From NCBI GenBank assembly GCA_000720535.1, contig JOAZ01000037.1, positions 1 through 38,085 of the forward strand: 38,085 nt of DNA, read 5' to 3'. Below are positions 17,980 through 26,565 of the stretch, one piece after another. The stretch is from Streptomyces halstedii (lineage in GTDB: Bacteria; Actinomycetota; Actinomycetes; Streptomycetales; Streptomycetaceae). Position numbers and translations under genes: made by a program. Every line of letters starts with the position of its first letter. Within the stretch, counting starts at the first letter, position 1. Below the pieces are notes generated by a model that had not been told where the DNA came from, made no database searches, and worked only from the letters and a program-made list of their open reading frames with translations.

Positions 17980-20066
17980 ATGGCCGACGCGCACTTCTTC
18001 AACGACGAGCCCTTCCTCGACCACGAGGAAGGACCTGACCTTCTCGGGCACGGACAGTACGCCCAGCATGTGATCAGCCTGCTGGACCGGGTACGAGCCC
18101 AGACCGAAACCGGAGTCCTCGCGCTGATCGGCCCCTGGGGCTCAGGCAAGTCCAGCGTCCTGGGCAAGGTGACACGCCGTCTACGGGAGACAGCCAACGA
18201 TGACGGCTGGCTGGTCGCGGAACTCAACCCATGGCTGTACTCCGACCTGGAGTCGTTGACGCTGGCACTGTTCAGCGAGATCCGCGAAGCCCTCCCGAAT
18301 GACGGACGGTGGTCCGAGGCGCGAGAAAAGATCGGCGGATTCGGCAAGGCCATCAGTCCTCTGGGGAAGGTCACCGCTCTCTTCGGCCTGGACTCGGAGG
18401 GACTGATCCAGGAGGTCAGCAACCGCATCAGCGGCGACACGAGCGCATCCGCCGCCAAACACAAAGCCGAGGACGCCCTGCGCAAAGCGGGCCACCCTGT
18501 CCTCGTCGTCATGGACGACCTGGACCGCCTCACCCCCGAAGAGCTCCTCGTCGTCTTCAAGCTGGTACGCCTGGTAGGCCACCTCCCAGGGGTGTACTAC
18601 CTGATCAGCTTCGACGAACGGACCCTGCTGGACGTCCTGCAACGCAGTGAGCTGGTCGGCAACAGCGAGCCCCGCGCACGCGACTTCATGGAAAAGATCA
18701 TCCAGGTCCGAATGGACCTTCCCGCGTTCCGCGAGCGCGACGCCGACACCCTGGTCAACCGCTCCCTCTCCGCAGTCCTCGCCTCGCACAGCCTGACCCT
18801 GACACCCAACGATCAGGAAAGGCTCTCCGAGGCCTACTACCGGTACCTACAGGCCCGGTTGCGTACCCCGCGGGCCATCAAGCGCTTCTTCGGCCAGGTG
18901 GACGCCACCCTCGGCCAGCTCACCGGCAACGTCGACATCGTCGACTTCCTGCTCGTCACCTTCCTGCGCACCAGCGAGCCCCGCGCCTACCAGTTGCTGT
19001 GGCAGCACCGAGCCGAACTCACCGGCACCAGCATGGACCTGCCCTCGCACCGCGACGAGCGGCCCGAACAGGGCATCGACCGCTGGCGCATCAGGCTGCA
19101 GAGCGCCGGCGTCGCCGAACAGCACCTGGACGGCGTGATCGGCCTGATGGGCATGCTGTTCGCACCAGTCCGGCAGGCTCTCGGCCATAGCATCAACCTT
19201 CAGGCCATCGCGCTGCGGCGCGGCATCGGCAGCATCGACTACTTCGACCGGTACATGGTCTTCGGCGTCCCCGACGACGACCTTCCCGAGCACACCCTCG
19301 ACACCGCCCTGCAGCAGACGACACCCAGCGCATCACCCGCCGCATCGGTTACAAACGCGCCGCCGGCACTCCCCTACCGGCGGCCGCGCTCCTCAAAGCC
19401 GCAGCCCCGCAATACGGCCACCTCACCGCCGCCCCGTAAGGGGCTCTCGGCCTGTTCACCGCAGACCGCGCCATGGACTTCCTCGCAAAAGACCTCCTGA
19501 CCGACCTTGCCGAGCCCGACCGGCCCGCGATCCTCAAGACCATGGCCGAGACCCCTGACGGAGCCGTGCTGGCTGCTCGCACTCTGCAACGCGTCACCGC
19601 CCGGAACGGCTCCGACAGCCCAGACCACACACAGGCAGCAGCCACCCTCGACTGGATAGATGAGGCCCGCTCACTGATTAGCCACGAGATCGCACGGCAC
19701 CTCGCCCCCTCCGCAGGCCGGTCCGTCGACGAACTCACCGAGCGGGAGATCACCCTCATCTGGGCATGGCGCCACACCAAACCCGAGGCCGCCCGGACCT
19801 GGATCAACCAGCGGCTCGACCAGGCATGGACCACGCTCGACCTCCTCGCCGTACTTCTCCCTCCCGACCGGGCATTGTTCCCCGTCATCAACCACGACAC
19901 CCTGCAAAGCCTCGACGCGCTCATCGGCCTCGAAGCGCTGCACAACCGCCTCGGCCCACTCCTCGACGCCCCCGCAACCAACCCCGACAACTCCCAGGAC
20001 GAACACCGGACGCGCATCCTCCAGGCACTCCGCGAACACCGCGGCAACGCCCCGAGCAACGGCTGA
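17980..20066 (+). pseudogene. KAP family P-loop NTPase, broken
   Basis: ATG 17980 opens a KAP NTPase. Walker A is GPWGSGKSS (about residues 48-56). NPWLYSDLESL follows. The Walker B block is VLVVMDDLDRL, with KLVRLVGHLPGVYYLISFD after it, all typical of the family. The first frame runs on as junk to 19500 after a frameshift near 19325. The true continuation (RITRRIGYKRAAGTPLPAAA) then meets a TAA at 19437-19439 and resumes, with an in-frame ATG at 19473, to 20066. Restored length is about 695 residues. KAP NTPases include phage-exclusion proteins such as PifA. No KAP transmembrane insert is evident. Two lesions make decay more likely than error. Confidence 0.75.
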
Positions 20067-20110
20067 CTACCACCCGACCCACCTCCTGCGGCAAGACGGA
20101 GCAGCAAGCC

Positions 20111-20710
20111 GTGACAGACAGCCCTTTCGCCCCCGCGCCCGAACAATGGCAGCGCCTCTCCTCCGCCCGCCAGGCCTACACCGACGCTGTCAGTCCGTAC
20201 TACGACGAGACACTGCAAGACGTGACCCACCGTGCGTGTGTCAGCGGGGACATCGGCAAAGCCGACATCGGAGCACTGCTGATGTGGAAACGGCTCAGAG
20301 CCGATACGTCCTGGGCCGCCGAACTCATGGCGCTCGCGGACGCCGACGTACGCCGCGTAACGGCCGCAGCCACGATCGCCGCCCGGGACACCACTCTCAG
20401 CCGCAGCTCGGCAGCACAAGCCGGCAGAGCAGCCCTGGCCTCGCTACCGGGTTTCCGCACCGGCGACGCCCTCGCCTCCGCCGTCCTCACAGCAGCCGCG
20501 CCAGACCGCATGGCCGTCTACGACCGGCGAGCCCACAGCGGGCTGCGCACCCTAGGCATCACCCTCAGCCACGCACCCGGCCGCTACAGCCGCTACAGCC
20601 GCTACATAGGAGCGATCGACCAGCTCCTGGCCTACGCCCCAGCCCCGATCCGCAACTGGACCGCACGAGACATGGACACCGCCCTGTACTGGCTCAACAC
20701 GACCACATAA
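20111..20710 (+). CDS. Small helix-hairpin-helix-like protein
   Basis: The gene encodes 199 residues from GTG 20111, 44 bp after the KAP gene. The C-terminal half has LASLPGFRTGDALASAVLTA followed by APDRMAVYDRRAHSGLRTLG. This resembles the HhH-fold family in which a GVGxxxASAxL turn is followed by an (A/D)PxRxxVxDxRA stretch. A nine-base tandem repeat at 20580-20606 encodes RYSRYSRYI. Proteins of this type are small DNA-glycosylase-like folds of unknown function. The position suggests an operon with the KAP NTPase. I am fairly sure it is a gene and less sure of its fold. Confidence 0.65.
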   Translation: MTDSPFAPAPEQWQRLSSARQAYTDAVSPYYDETLQDVTHRACVSGDIGKADIGALLMWKRLRADTSWAAELMALADADVRRVTAAATIAARDTTLSRSSAAQAGRAALASLPGFRTGDALASAVLTAAAPDRMAVYDRRAHSGLRTLGITLSHAPGRYSRYSRYIGAIDQLLAYAPAPIRNWTARDMDTALYWLNTTT

Positions 20711-21023
20711 CAGCGCTCAACGAGCCTGATCATCACGCAATGAGACTGACCCCACCTGACCAACAACCCCCGAACCTGACAAACCCGCAGCCCAGCTCCC
20801 GGCCCAAGGACTCCCGCTCTTCAACCCCCTATCGTTCCACCCCGCACCACACCCCGGACCAAACTGATCAGCCCAGGCCGACCCACCACCCACTGATCAA
20901 AAAAACCGCCCCTGGACATCGCCGCACTACGGAAGCTCGGGTTGGACTGGGCCGTGTAGCGTCCGGTGCTGGTTTCAATAGCAAGTCGCTTCCGCATCGG
21001 CAGACATCACCCTCGGAGAGCAT
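20711..21023. other. Intergenic stretch
   Basis: A C-rich stretch of about 310 bp with no gene. It contains a short run of A at 20899-20905 and no clear terminator hairpin. The promoter for the following lipoprotein gene is expected near its right end. Confidence 0.3.
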
Positions 21024-21128
21024 GTGCACGTGAGAGAAGTATGCAAGAGAATCATGGCCGTATCCGGAATGCTGGCGGCTGTCGTCCAGGACGGCTTCGA
21101 GTTCCCGGCAGGAGTGGGCTCTCGGTGA
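21024..21128 (+). CDS. Short leader ORF overlapping the lipoprotein start
   Basis: A 34-codon frame runs from GTG 21024 (or 21030), with GGAGAG just upstream. It ends in TGA at 21126-21128, sharing bases with the GTG start of the next gene (GTGA overlap). The product includes MAVSGMLAAVVQDGFEFP. The ribosome site and the overlap favour real translation, coupled to the lipoprotein. It could be a coupling leader or a small peptide gene. Confidence 0.35.
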   Translation: MHVREVCKRIMAVSGMLAAVVQDGFEFPAGVGSR

Positions 21129-21853
21129 TACCCCAGATCCGGAGGGCGTGTTCGGGTGGCCGGACATGGGTTGCCCTCCGCGTTCCCGTCGTACTGATAA
21201 CTCTCATCGCCGGCGCGGTGGGAACCGCCTCCTGTGGCCAGGGCAGCCCCGGCGTGGCATCGCCACCAACGCCGAGGACAGTGGCAGCTCGTCCCGAGCC
21301 GTCCGCAACACAGACCCTGCCGCAGGCCTCCGATCTGCCCAAGCATGCGGTGACCAGCGATAAACAGGCGACGCTTAGCCCGGGCAGGACGATGGCCACG
21401 GGATACACCGGGAACGATTTCCTCACCGGACTGGCGAAGGACTGGAAAGTCCGACTCGAAAAGCCTGTCGAGCAGGAGATGCCCGACGGGAAAATGAGGA
21501 CGTACGTTCACGGGCGCGGCAAGAACGGGATGACCGTGTCGGCCGGCTACGCCGATCACAAGAACATGTCCTCCCTGCTGTGCGCCGCGGGTACGAAGGA
21601 ACCAGGCGATTTCGAGTTCCTGGCTTCCTGCACAGGTCTCGACGTCGCCGGGATCGACCATGCCAAGGCGTCCTCGTGGCTCGACCGGGCGAAGAAGGAG
21701 ACCGACTCCCTGTACGAGAAGCAGGTGGCCAAGACAGGGATTGAACAAGAGTACGTTGTCAGCGGAGTGTTGGTCTCAGGCCCGGTGAGGATGGTTCTGC
21801 ACCGCACATACGGGAGGTACTCACTGAGGATCCTCGGAGGCGCAGCGGTGTAA
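21125..21853 (+). CDS. Putative secreted lipoprotein
   Basis: The gene encodes 242 residues from GTG 21125, with AGGAG ten bases upstream. A basic N-terminus is followed by a hydrophobic stretch (VPVVLITLIAGAVGTASC) ending in a lipobox-like TASC near residue 34. A Pro/Thr/Ala-rich linker then leads to a compact domain of about 150 residues (FLTGLAKDWKVRLEK onward, with two Cys in the middle at LLCAAG and ASCTGLD). This is the layout of actinobacterial lipoproteins anchored outside the cell membrane. No enzyme family is recognised. Confidence 0.6.
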   Translation: MIPQIRRACSGGRTWVALRVPVVLITLIAGAVGTASCGQGSPGVASPPTPRTVAARPEPSATQTLPQASDLPKHAVTSDKQATLSPGRTMATGYTGNDFLTGLAKDWKVRLEKPVEQEMPDGKMRTYVHGRGKNGMTVSAGYADHKNMSSLLCAAGTKEPGDFEFLASCTGLDVAGIDHAKASSWLDRAKKETDSLYEKQVAKTGIEQEYVVSGVLVSGPVRMVLHRTYGRYSLRILGGAAV

Positions 21854-21884
21854 AGGCATCAGCAGGATTCCGGGGTCAAGGCTC

Positions 21885-22340
21885 CTCGTCGACCTCGCAT
21901 TTGGAGTGGGCAGCGCAGGACCCGGAGCGCGCGGCGCAGCTCACCGCGATCGACCCGGACTGATACTTCCCCTGGCCGCTGGACTGACAGCGCCACCACC
22001 GCGTCCTCGCCGACCTGGCCGATGCCGACGGCCGGCTGCCCGGCGTCCTCATGGACGGCGACGACATCGGACTGTGACTGGAGCAGGGGAAGGCCGGGCA
22101 CCTGGGCGCGGCTCCTGCCCGAGCAGCAGGAGTGGCAGTCCGTGCTGGGCATCAAGCCCGCCCAGTCGCCGTCTCCTGCCCCTGCGGGCGGCCTTGCGAT
22201 GAAAAAAGCCCCGAGCAAGGCGCAGCAGGCGTTCCAGTGCGGGCTGACGGCACTCGCGCAGTGGGTGCACGCACAGCCATGGCATGCACCTCAGCACTTT
22301 GCTCGTTGCCCTGTTGCGTACCCAAAGACGCCCACGCAGC
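21885..22340 (+). pseudogene. Decayed helicase-associated domain remnant
   Basis: An HA repeat is readable, but three expected Trp codons are TGA: LTAIDPD(TGA)YFPWPLD (21961), then LD(TGA)QRHHRVL (21985) and GL(TGA)LEQGK (22075). Retained TGG codons occur between them. The frame shifts near 22090 and continues as GTWARLLPEQQEWQSVLGIK and AFQCGLTALAQWVHAQ. The helicase core is missing. It lies directly upstream of a tpg relic, so the two may have arrived together from another linear replicon end. Confidence 0.65.
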
Positions 22341-22509
22341 ACTGACAATCTGCGGGTCGAACCGAGGCGCTCTGCCCTCGGTCCGTCACCGTCCCCGTCT
22401 CCCGTTCTGCGTCTGTAGCCCAGGTTTGCCCATCGTGTGCCCTGTACGGCGGATCTCGATCGTGGGTGGCCGCGTCTGTGGGAGGTATGGCAGCTCAGAT
22501 AGCCATAGA

Positions 22510-22860
22510 GGTCAAGCACCGGGGATCAGTGACGGAATTGAGCGAGCGCTGCTGACACGCCCGGTACCTACAGGCGCCTCGGCACTACGTTTCCTTACGA
22601 GGTCCGAGAAGGGCTCCACGAGGAAGGTGGCACGCCTTCTGGGCGTTTCACGCCGCACCGTGCAGCGGTGGGTGACAAAGAAGTCCGGAGCACGTCGTCC
22701 ACCAGGTCCGCAGCATGTCCAGGCGATCGAGGAAGCGGTCCTGGCTCGCTGGCAGCCCCGGGTACAGGCCCGTCGGCGTGCCCAGGCCGAGGCGGAAGGC
22801 TTCGTCTTCCACACCAGCGCGCGCACCGCCTCACCGCCCGCCGTGCGATGCGCCTCCTGA
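22510..22860 (+). pseudogene. tpg: Truncated terminal protein gene (tpg) remnant
   Basis: The frame encodes the N-terminal half of a canonical Tpg: ALLTRPVPTGASALRFLT, then KGSTRKVARLLGVSRRTVQR (the helix-turn-helix), then EEAVLARWQPRVQARRRAQA. It stops at 22860, just after the point where Tpg normally has the segment IVIDTRARFG (here FVFHTSAR). The catalytic and C-terminal half is lost, and I see no good in-frame start. It belongs to the classical Streptomyces Tpg family, unlike the divergent candidate at 6150-6770. Confidence 0.75.
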
Positions 22861-23003
22861 CAGGGCGGTTGGGGTGATGGCGGCACGATGGACGGCGGGC
22901 GCCCTAGCCGCGCAACCCCGGCTCGGCGGGGATACCGACGAGGCGAGCGGGCGACGTCGACGAGGCGGGTCGGCACCGGTGGGCCGATCCGGCGTACGGC
23001 GCG

Positions 23004-23258
23004 TCATGGGCTAGCGCCGTCCGGAGGGTCCGGCTCCTTCTCCGCAGGAGCGAAGGTCCGGAAGAGGGCGGGCAGGTCACCCGCCTCAGCCTTGGCGACG
23101 GCATTGGCACGCAGCCGGTGCTCCAGGACGAGCCGCAGTGCCGAGATGGCGATCACGGCCAGGCCGAGGACGAGGCCGGGCCCCTGCACGGCACCTGTCA
23201 GGACCGTTGCGAGATCGGTCGCACCGGACAGTGCTGCCGGGATCCAATGCGTGGTCAT
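23004..23258 (-). CDS. Small membrane protein
   Basis: The gene encodes 84 residues from ATG 23258, preceded by AGGGGG. One membrane helix is predicted at about residues 24-46 (VQGPGLVLGLAVIAISALRL). After it comes a short cytoplasmic, charged tail (EHRLRANAVAKAEAGDLPAL). The size and plan resemble small spread or transfer-associated proteins of Streptomyces plasmids, but no family is certain. It stands alone between relics. Confidence 0.55.
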   Translation of the reverse strand: MTTHWIPAALSGATDLATVLTGAVQGPGLVLGLAVIAISALRLVLEHRLRANAVAKAEAGDLPALFRTFAPAEKEPDPPDGASP

Positions 23259-23489
23259 GGCTACCCCCTGGATGCAGATGACAGGGCGAGCAGCGGGTGC
23301 TGCGCCCCTTGGGCTCGGGCCGGGTGCGGAGACAGCAGCGCCCCGCACCGGACGGACCGGGGGCGGGGCGGAATGCCGAGAGCACAGTGACGGAAGAACG
23401 AGCTAACGGCGCAAGCCTGCTCAGCATGGACATCAAAAACGCCCCATTCAACGCCTGACCTGGCCTTTCACCGGCCGAACAGGACTTGA

Positions 23490-23720
23490 ATGGAGCGCCG
23501 GACTCGGCTACGGGCAGCCCCGCGCGAGTGCGTCCCGCTGCGTCGGCCGGCGGTCGCCGCACAGGTCAAGCAGGAGGACAAGGTCCGGGTGGTCGAGGAG
23601 TTCACCCGGGACGAGAACGTGGCCGTCACGGTGACCACCGGTTTGCTGCGGCGCCCGGACGTCGCCTTCAAGGCGATGAGCGACGACACCGTGCGCTTCC
23701 GTCGAACCGCAACCCAGTGA
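23490..23720 (+). pseudogene. DUF6192-like gene remnant
   Basis: About 60 residues at the end of this frame (VKQEDKVRVVEEFTRDENVA, then VTTGLLRRPDVAFKAMSDDT) match my memory of the C-terminal part of the DUF6192 family, a plasmid-linked actinobacterial family. The N-terminal part is absent. The 30 residues upstream look non-coding. It is probably a fragment left by a rearrangement. Confidence 0.5.
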
Positions 23721-23800
23721 TCGGCGGGCTCTATCCCCAGTGAGGGGTGCTCGTTAAGAACGGGCGTGGCCCGGTCCCAGGCGCAGTCGTTGCCGCCAGC

Positions 23801-23860
23801 AACTTGCCCTACAACTTGCTCCATAACTGGCCCTGGAACTTGCCCTGGAACTTGCCCCCA
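23801..23860. repeat. Five 12-bp tandem repeats
   Basis: AACTTGCCCTGG and four variants (AACTTGCCCTAC, AACTTGCTCCAT, AACTGGCCCTGG, AACTTGCCCCCA) follow head to tail without spacers. On the minus strand they read as a Gly-Lys-Phe-Gln peptide repeat in an open frame of 90 codons (23809-24081). The same frame also spans the second repeat tract. Iterons or a low-complexity coding tract are both possible. Confidence 0.6.
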
Positions 23861-23978
23861 GACCGGCAGCACAGCGTCCTGACCAGCACGGTCAAGGGGT
23901 ACAGCCGCGCCGGCTGCTTCCCTACAGAGGGGTCTGGAGAAGTCAGACCCGTACCGAAGAACCGAAGCGTCTGCCGCG

Positions 23979-24062
23979 GTCCTCTTCCAGGTCCTCTTCC
24001 GAGTCCTCCTCGGACTCTCGTTCCGAGTTCCGTACCGGGTCCCGTTCCCGGTCCCCTTGCTC
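23979..24062. repeat. Seven degenerate 12-bp tandem repeats
   Basis: The unit starts as GTCCTCTTCCAG and drifts to GTCCCGTTCCCG over seven copies, in steps of exactly 12 bases. All minus-strand frames give tetrapeptide repeats (for example acidic EEDS-like or GPGT-like). The period equals that of the tract at 23801-23860, but the unit differs. Confidence 0.55.
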
Positions 24063-24995
24063 CTCCACGAGACGACGGCAAAGGTGCAGCTCAACAGCCC
24101 GGACAAGGGGTCTGGGCCACGCCGACCACTTCCCTGGGAGACCCCTGCCTCCTGAGGAAGCACCGGCCCAGTTCCGCCGGGTCCCGGAGCCGGCGCACCG
24201 GCCGTGCAAATGCTGCGCCCCGCCGCTGAGGACGGCCAGGAGCACGGGCACCCGCCGGCCGGAGTCCACCGCCTCGCACGCACACGACACACGCGCACCT
24301 TGGAACCACACCGGAGCATGTGGCCGGAGCGGTGAAGAACTTCGAGCGCCCGCTCGACGGGCCGCTGCTCCTGGTGGTGGTCCCCGGACCGGAGATGAGC
24401 GGCCGCCGCCCCTACATGCGCGCGTGGAGGCGCGCATGTAGGGGCTGCGGATTCACCGAATCGCGGCGGTGATGATGAACCGGTGAACCAGGCGAGAATC
24501 GGGCCGGTGACCACCCACCGCCGCCCACTGGGCACCGGACCCGCACCCGCTTCCGCCGACAACCCCGGGTTGTCACCCGGCGAGGCCGGGGCGCCGCCGC
24601 GCGCCGGCCTCGCCGCGGAACGCCTCCCGACCACTCCCGCCGCCGACGACGAACCAGTGCCCGTCCGTCCCGCCGGGCGGCGCGTCCTGGGGCCCGGGCC
24701 CGGGGCCGCCGGACTGTGACCGGAGCCGAAACCGGGTCAACCTGTGTCGGCATGCGCAGGAGCGCGCCCCCACGCGCACGTGTGGGCGCGGCACGCCCGG
24801 AACCCGGACGACCGCTTCCAGCGCGTCGTCGAGTTTCGAGGAGCCGAAAGCGCATGAAGTCACGGTACTGGGCGTAGGAGTCGACCCCGACGCGGGCCCC
24901 GAAGCGGAAGTGGCGGCCTGAGGCCCCCGAGAACCCTCGCCGAGCCGGGGGTAATTCGAAGGCGGCCGTGGTCCGCAGCTGCCTACGCTCCCCCC
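24063..24995. other. Non-coding stretch with one long palindrome
   Basis: Apart from the palindrome at 24403-24450 I see no supported gene in these 930 bp. Open frames on both strands are Pro/Arg/Gly-rich and lack ribosome sites. A possible -10 hexamer TACGCT sits at 24984-24989, six bases before the ATG of the next gene. Confidence 0.35.
24403..24450. repeat. Long perfect-core inverted repeat
   Basis: Arms at 24408-24423 and 24430-24445 pair perfectly over 16 bp (core CCCCTACATGCGCGC) around the six-base loop GTGGAG. The stem extends to 21 bp with one mismatch. It lies in non-coding DNA with no T-run after it. It may be a terminator-like barrier, a plasmid transfer or origin element, or a protein-binding palindrome. 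Confidence 0.6.
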
Positions 24996-25757
24996 ATGCC
25001 AAACTCAGAGCTGCAGCGAATCAACTCCTTCCTGTCGGCCTTCGCCCGCCGCCAGGCCGCGCGCATCGTCGACCTCCCGGGCGGGTTCGCCGTATATGAC
25101 GACGCCTTCGCACATTCCCACGAGAACAACCAGGTCATCATCGACACGGCCGTTGATTCCGAGGCGCTGCCCGCCATCGCGGAGGAGGCACTGGGGCATC
25201 TGCCACACCGGCTGATCTCCGTCCTTGGCAACGAAGTCGGAATGGCGTGCGCAGAGCCGCTGATCCAGGCCGGGTACGCCCACTCCACCTATCTGGTCAT
25301 GCTGTACGCAGGTCCAGTGCCAGTCTGCGGGCCTGCGGAGGAGGTGGACCTCGACGCGATACGTATCCCACTCGCCCGGCGATGGCGGGGCCTCCTTCCG
25401 GATGTCGACGACGAGGTCATACGCCACCTCGTCAACCGACGCGAGGCTCGCCGCCGCGGGGCCGACATCGTTCATTTCCTCGGTGCCCGCACAGAGGAGG
25501 GCGAGGTCGCCTCATGGGCCGACCTCTATCTGGACCCGGCAACTGGCACCGCCCAGATCGAGGACCTGGTCACCTCAGAGGCCCACCTCAGGCACGGCTA
25601 CGCCGACGCCGTCCTGACCACCGCCTTGCGCCTGGCGGCCGACAAGGACTGCGGTACACGGTTCCTGACCGCGGATGCGACGGACTGGCCACGACACTGG
25701 TACGAGCGTCGCGGCTTCTCCGTCATCGGCCACTCGCATTGCTTCGAACGAAGCTGA
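24996..25757 (+). CDS. GNAT-family N-acetyltransferase
   Basis: The gene encodes 253 residues from ATG 24996. The C-terminal half carries the GNAT fold: VASWADLYLDPATGTAQIED (central strands), then the acetyl-CoA site region VTSEAHLRHGYADAVLTTAL. After that come helix and strand segments ending ATDWPRHWYERRGFSVIGH, the usual GNAT tail. The N-terminal half is a second, diverged GNAT-like lobe. The substrate is unknown. There is no ribosome site. TACGCT six bases before ATG would fit a -10 box and a leaderless transcript, common in actinobacteria. Confidence 0.8.
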   Translation: MPNSELQRINSFLSAFARRQAARIVDLPGGFAVYDDAFAHSHENNQVIIDTAVDSEALPAIAEEALGHLPHRLISVLGNEVGMACAEPLIQAGYAHSTYLVMLYAGPVPVCGPAEEVDLDAIRIPLARRWRGLLPDVDDEVIRHLVNRREARRRGADIVHFLGARTEEGEVASWADLYLDPATGTAQIEDLVTSEAHLRHGYADAVLTTALRLAADKDCGTRFLTADATDWPRHWYERRGFSVIGHSHCFERS

Positions 25758-25765
25758 TTGCAGGT

Positions 25766-25910
25766 AAGAACGACCTGTGCCCCGAGCTCAAGGCATGCCA
25801 CGCCTTCCTGACCGAGGGCGACGCCCTCGTGGTGCCCTCCCTCGACCGCTACGGCCGCTCCCTCAAGGGCCTCGTGACCATGGTCGCCGAGCTGCGAGAA
25901 CTACGCGCTC
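25766..25910 (+). pseudogene. Serine recombinase fragment
   Basis: About 45 residues (LKACHAFLTEGDALVVPSLD, then RYGRSLKGLVTMVAELREL) match the resolvase/invertase catalytic domain after its active-site Ser, including the SLDRYGRS segment. Both ends are missing. It starts within 10 bp of the acetyltransferase stop, suggesting an insertion or deletion scar. Confidence 0.7.
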
Positions 25911-25989
25911 CCGGGTTCCGCGCCAGCTCGAAGGCAGTACGTCGTAGCCCACGGCGGAGCCGTTGTGGCTTTTGGCCTCACCTTGGCTG

Positions 25990-26220
25990 GACCCCTTTCC
26001 GCGTCGGTCAGTTTGGCGTCGGTGGTCGCGACGCTGATGATCAAGCGCGGCGGCGGTCCATCAACTCCAGGGATCGTCGCCTGGCCGGCGGGCGCGTTGT
26101 GGTCATCAGTTTCGTCGCAGGACTCACTGATGTGGACCTTGTATCCGGTCCACCAAGAGCCCTGCTTGAGGCCGTAGCGCGCGTCCGTGTCGTACGGCGA
26201 GGCCAGCCGCAAATCTGCCG
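25990..26220 (-). pseudogene. IS1182-family transposase fragment
   Basis: The minus strand encodes RLASPYDTDARYGLKQGSWW and TGYKVHISESCDETDDHN, then RLIISVATTDAKLTDAE. This is the central part of an IS1182-type DDE transposase around the second catalytic Asp region. Both ends are missing, and it abuts the IS630 fragment. Confidence 0.7.
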
Positions 26221-26224
26221 GGCG

Positions 26225-26565
26225 GGAGATCTTTGCTCTCCCGCCGCTTCATCTCCGGCCAGGTCTCCTGGTGCCAGCGCCGGACGGCCTCCGGGCCCTG
26301 CTCGACAGCCCGCTTGTCCGGGCGCTGGAAGGACAGGCCCCACCGCCTGAGGTACTTGCCCACCCCGGTTCGGTCAGCCGCACCCGGTACAGCTTCGCGA
26401 TCAGCTCGCCCACCAGGCGCCGCGTCCACAACTGCCCGCTCAAACCCACGTCACAGGGCCGGTGATCGAGGACCGCCTGCCGCACGGCGGCCTGCGCTAC
26501 GCAGGTCAATTCCCAGAGTTCCAGGCGGTCTTCTGTCAGGCACGTGGTGAGCCTAACCAGGGCCT
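26225..26565 (-). pseudogene. IS630-family transposase N-terminal fragment
   Basis: The minus strand encodes the helix-turn-helix region of an IS630 transposase in two frames: DVGLSGQLWTRRLVGELIAK, then after a frameshift near 26370 GVGKYLRRWGLSFQRPDKRA, ending VRRWHQETWPEMK. The DDE catalytic domain is missing. Together with the two neighbouring fragments this is a graveyard of at least three mobile elements within 800 bp. Confidence 0.75.

Noticed and set aside
17295-18560. A 421-codon minus-strand frame over the HA relic and KAP gene
   Set aside because: Antisense to two recognisable domains; no family or ribosome site.
21961-22077. TGA read as Trp (recoding)
   Set aside because: Genes nearby use TGA as stop, the same relic also has a frameshift and lacks its core domain, so decay explains it better.
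23801-24062. CRISPR array
   Set aside because: Repeats are 12 bp, head to tail, with no spacers and no cas genes.
24483-24719. A 78-codon plus-strand frame after the palindrome
   Set aside because: Pro/Ala/Gly-rich, no ribosome site, no family; looks like random GC-rich DNA.
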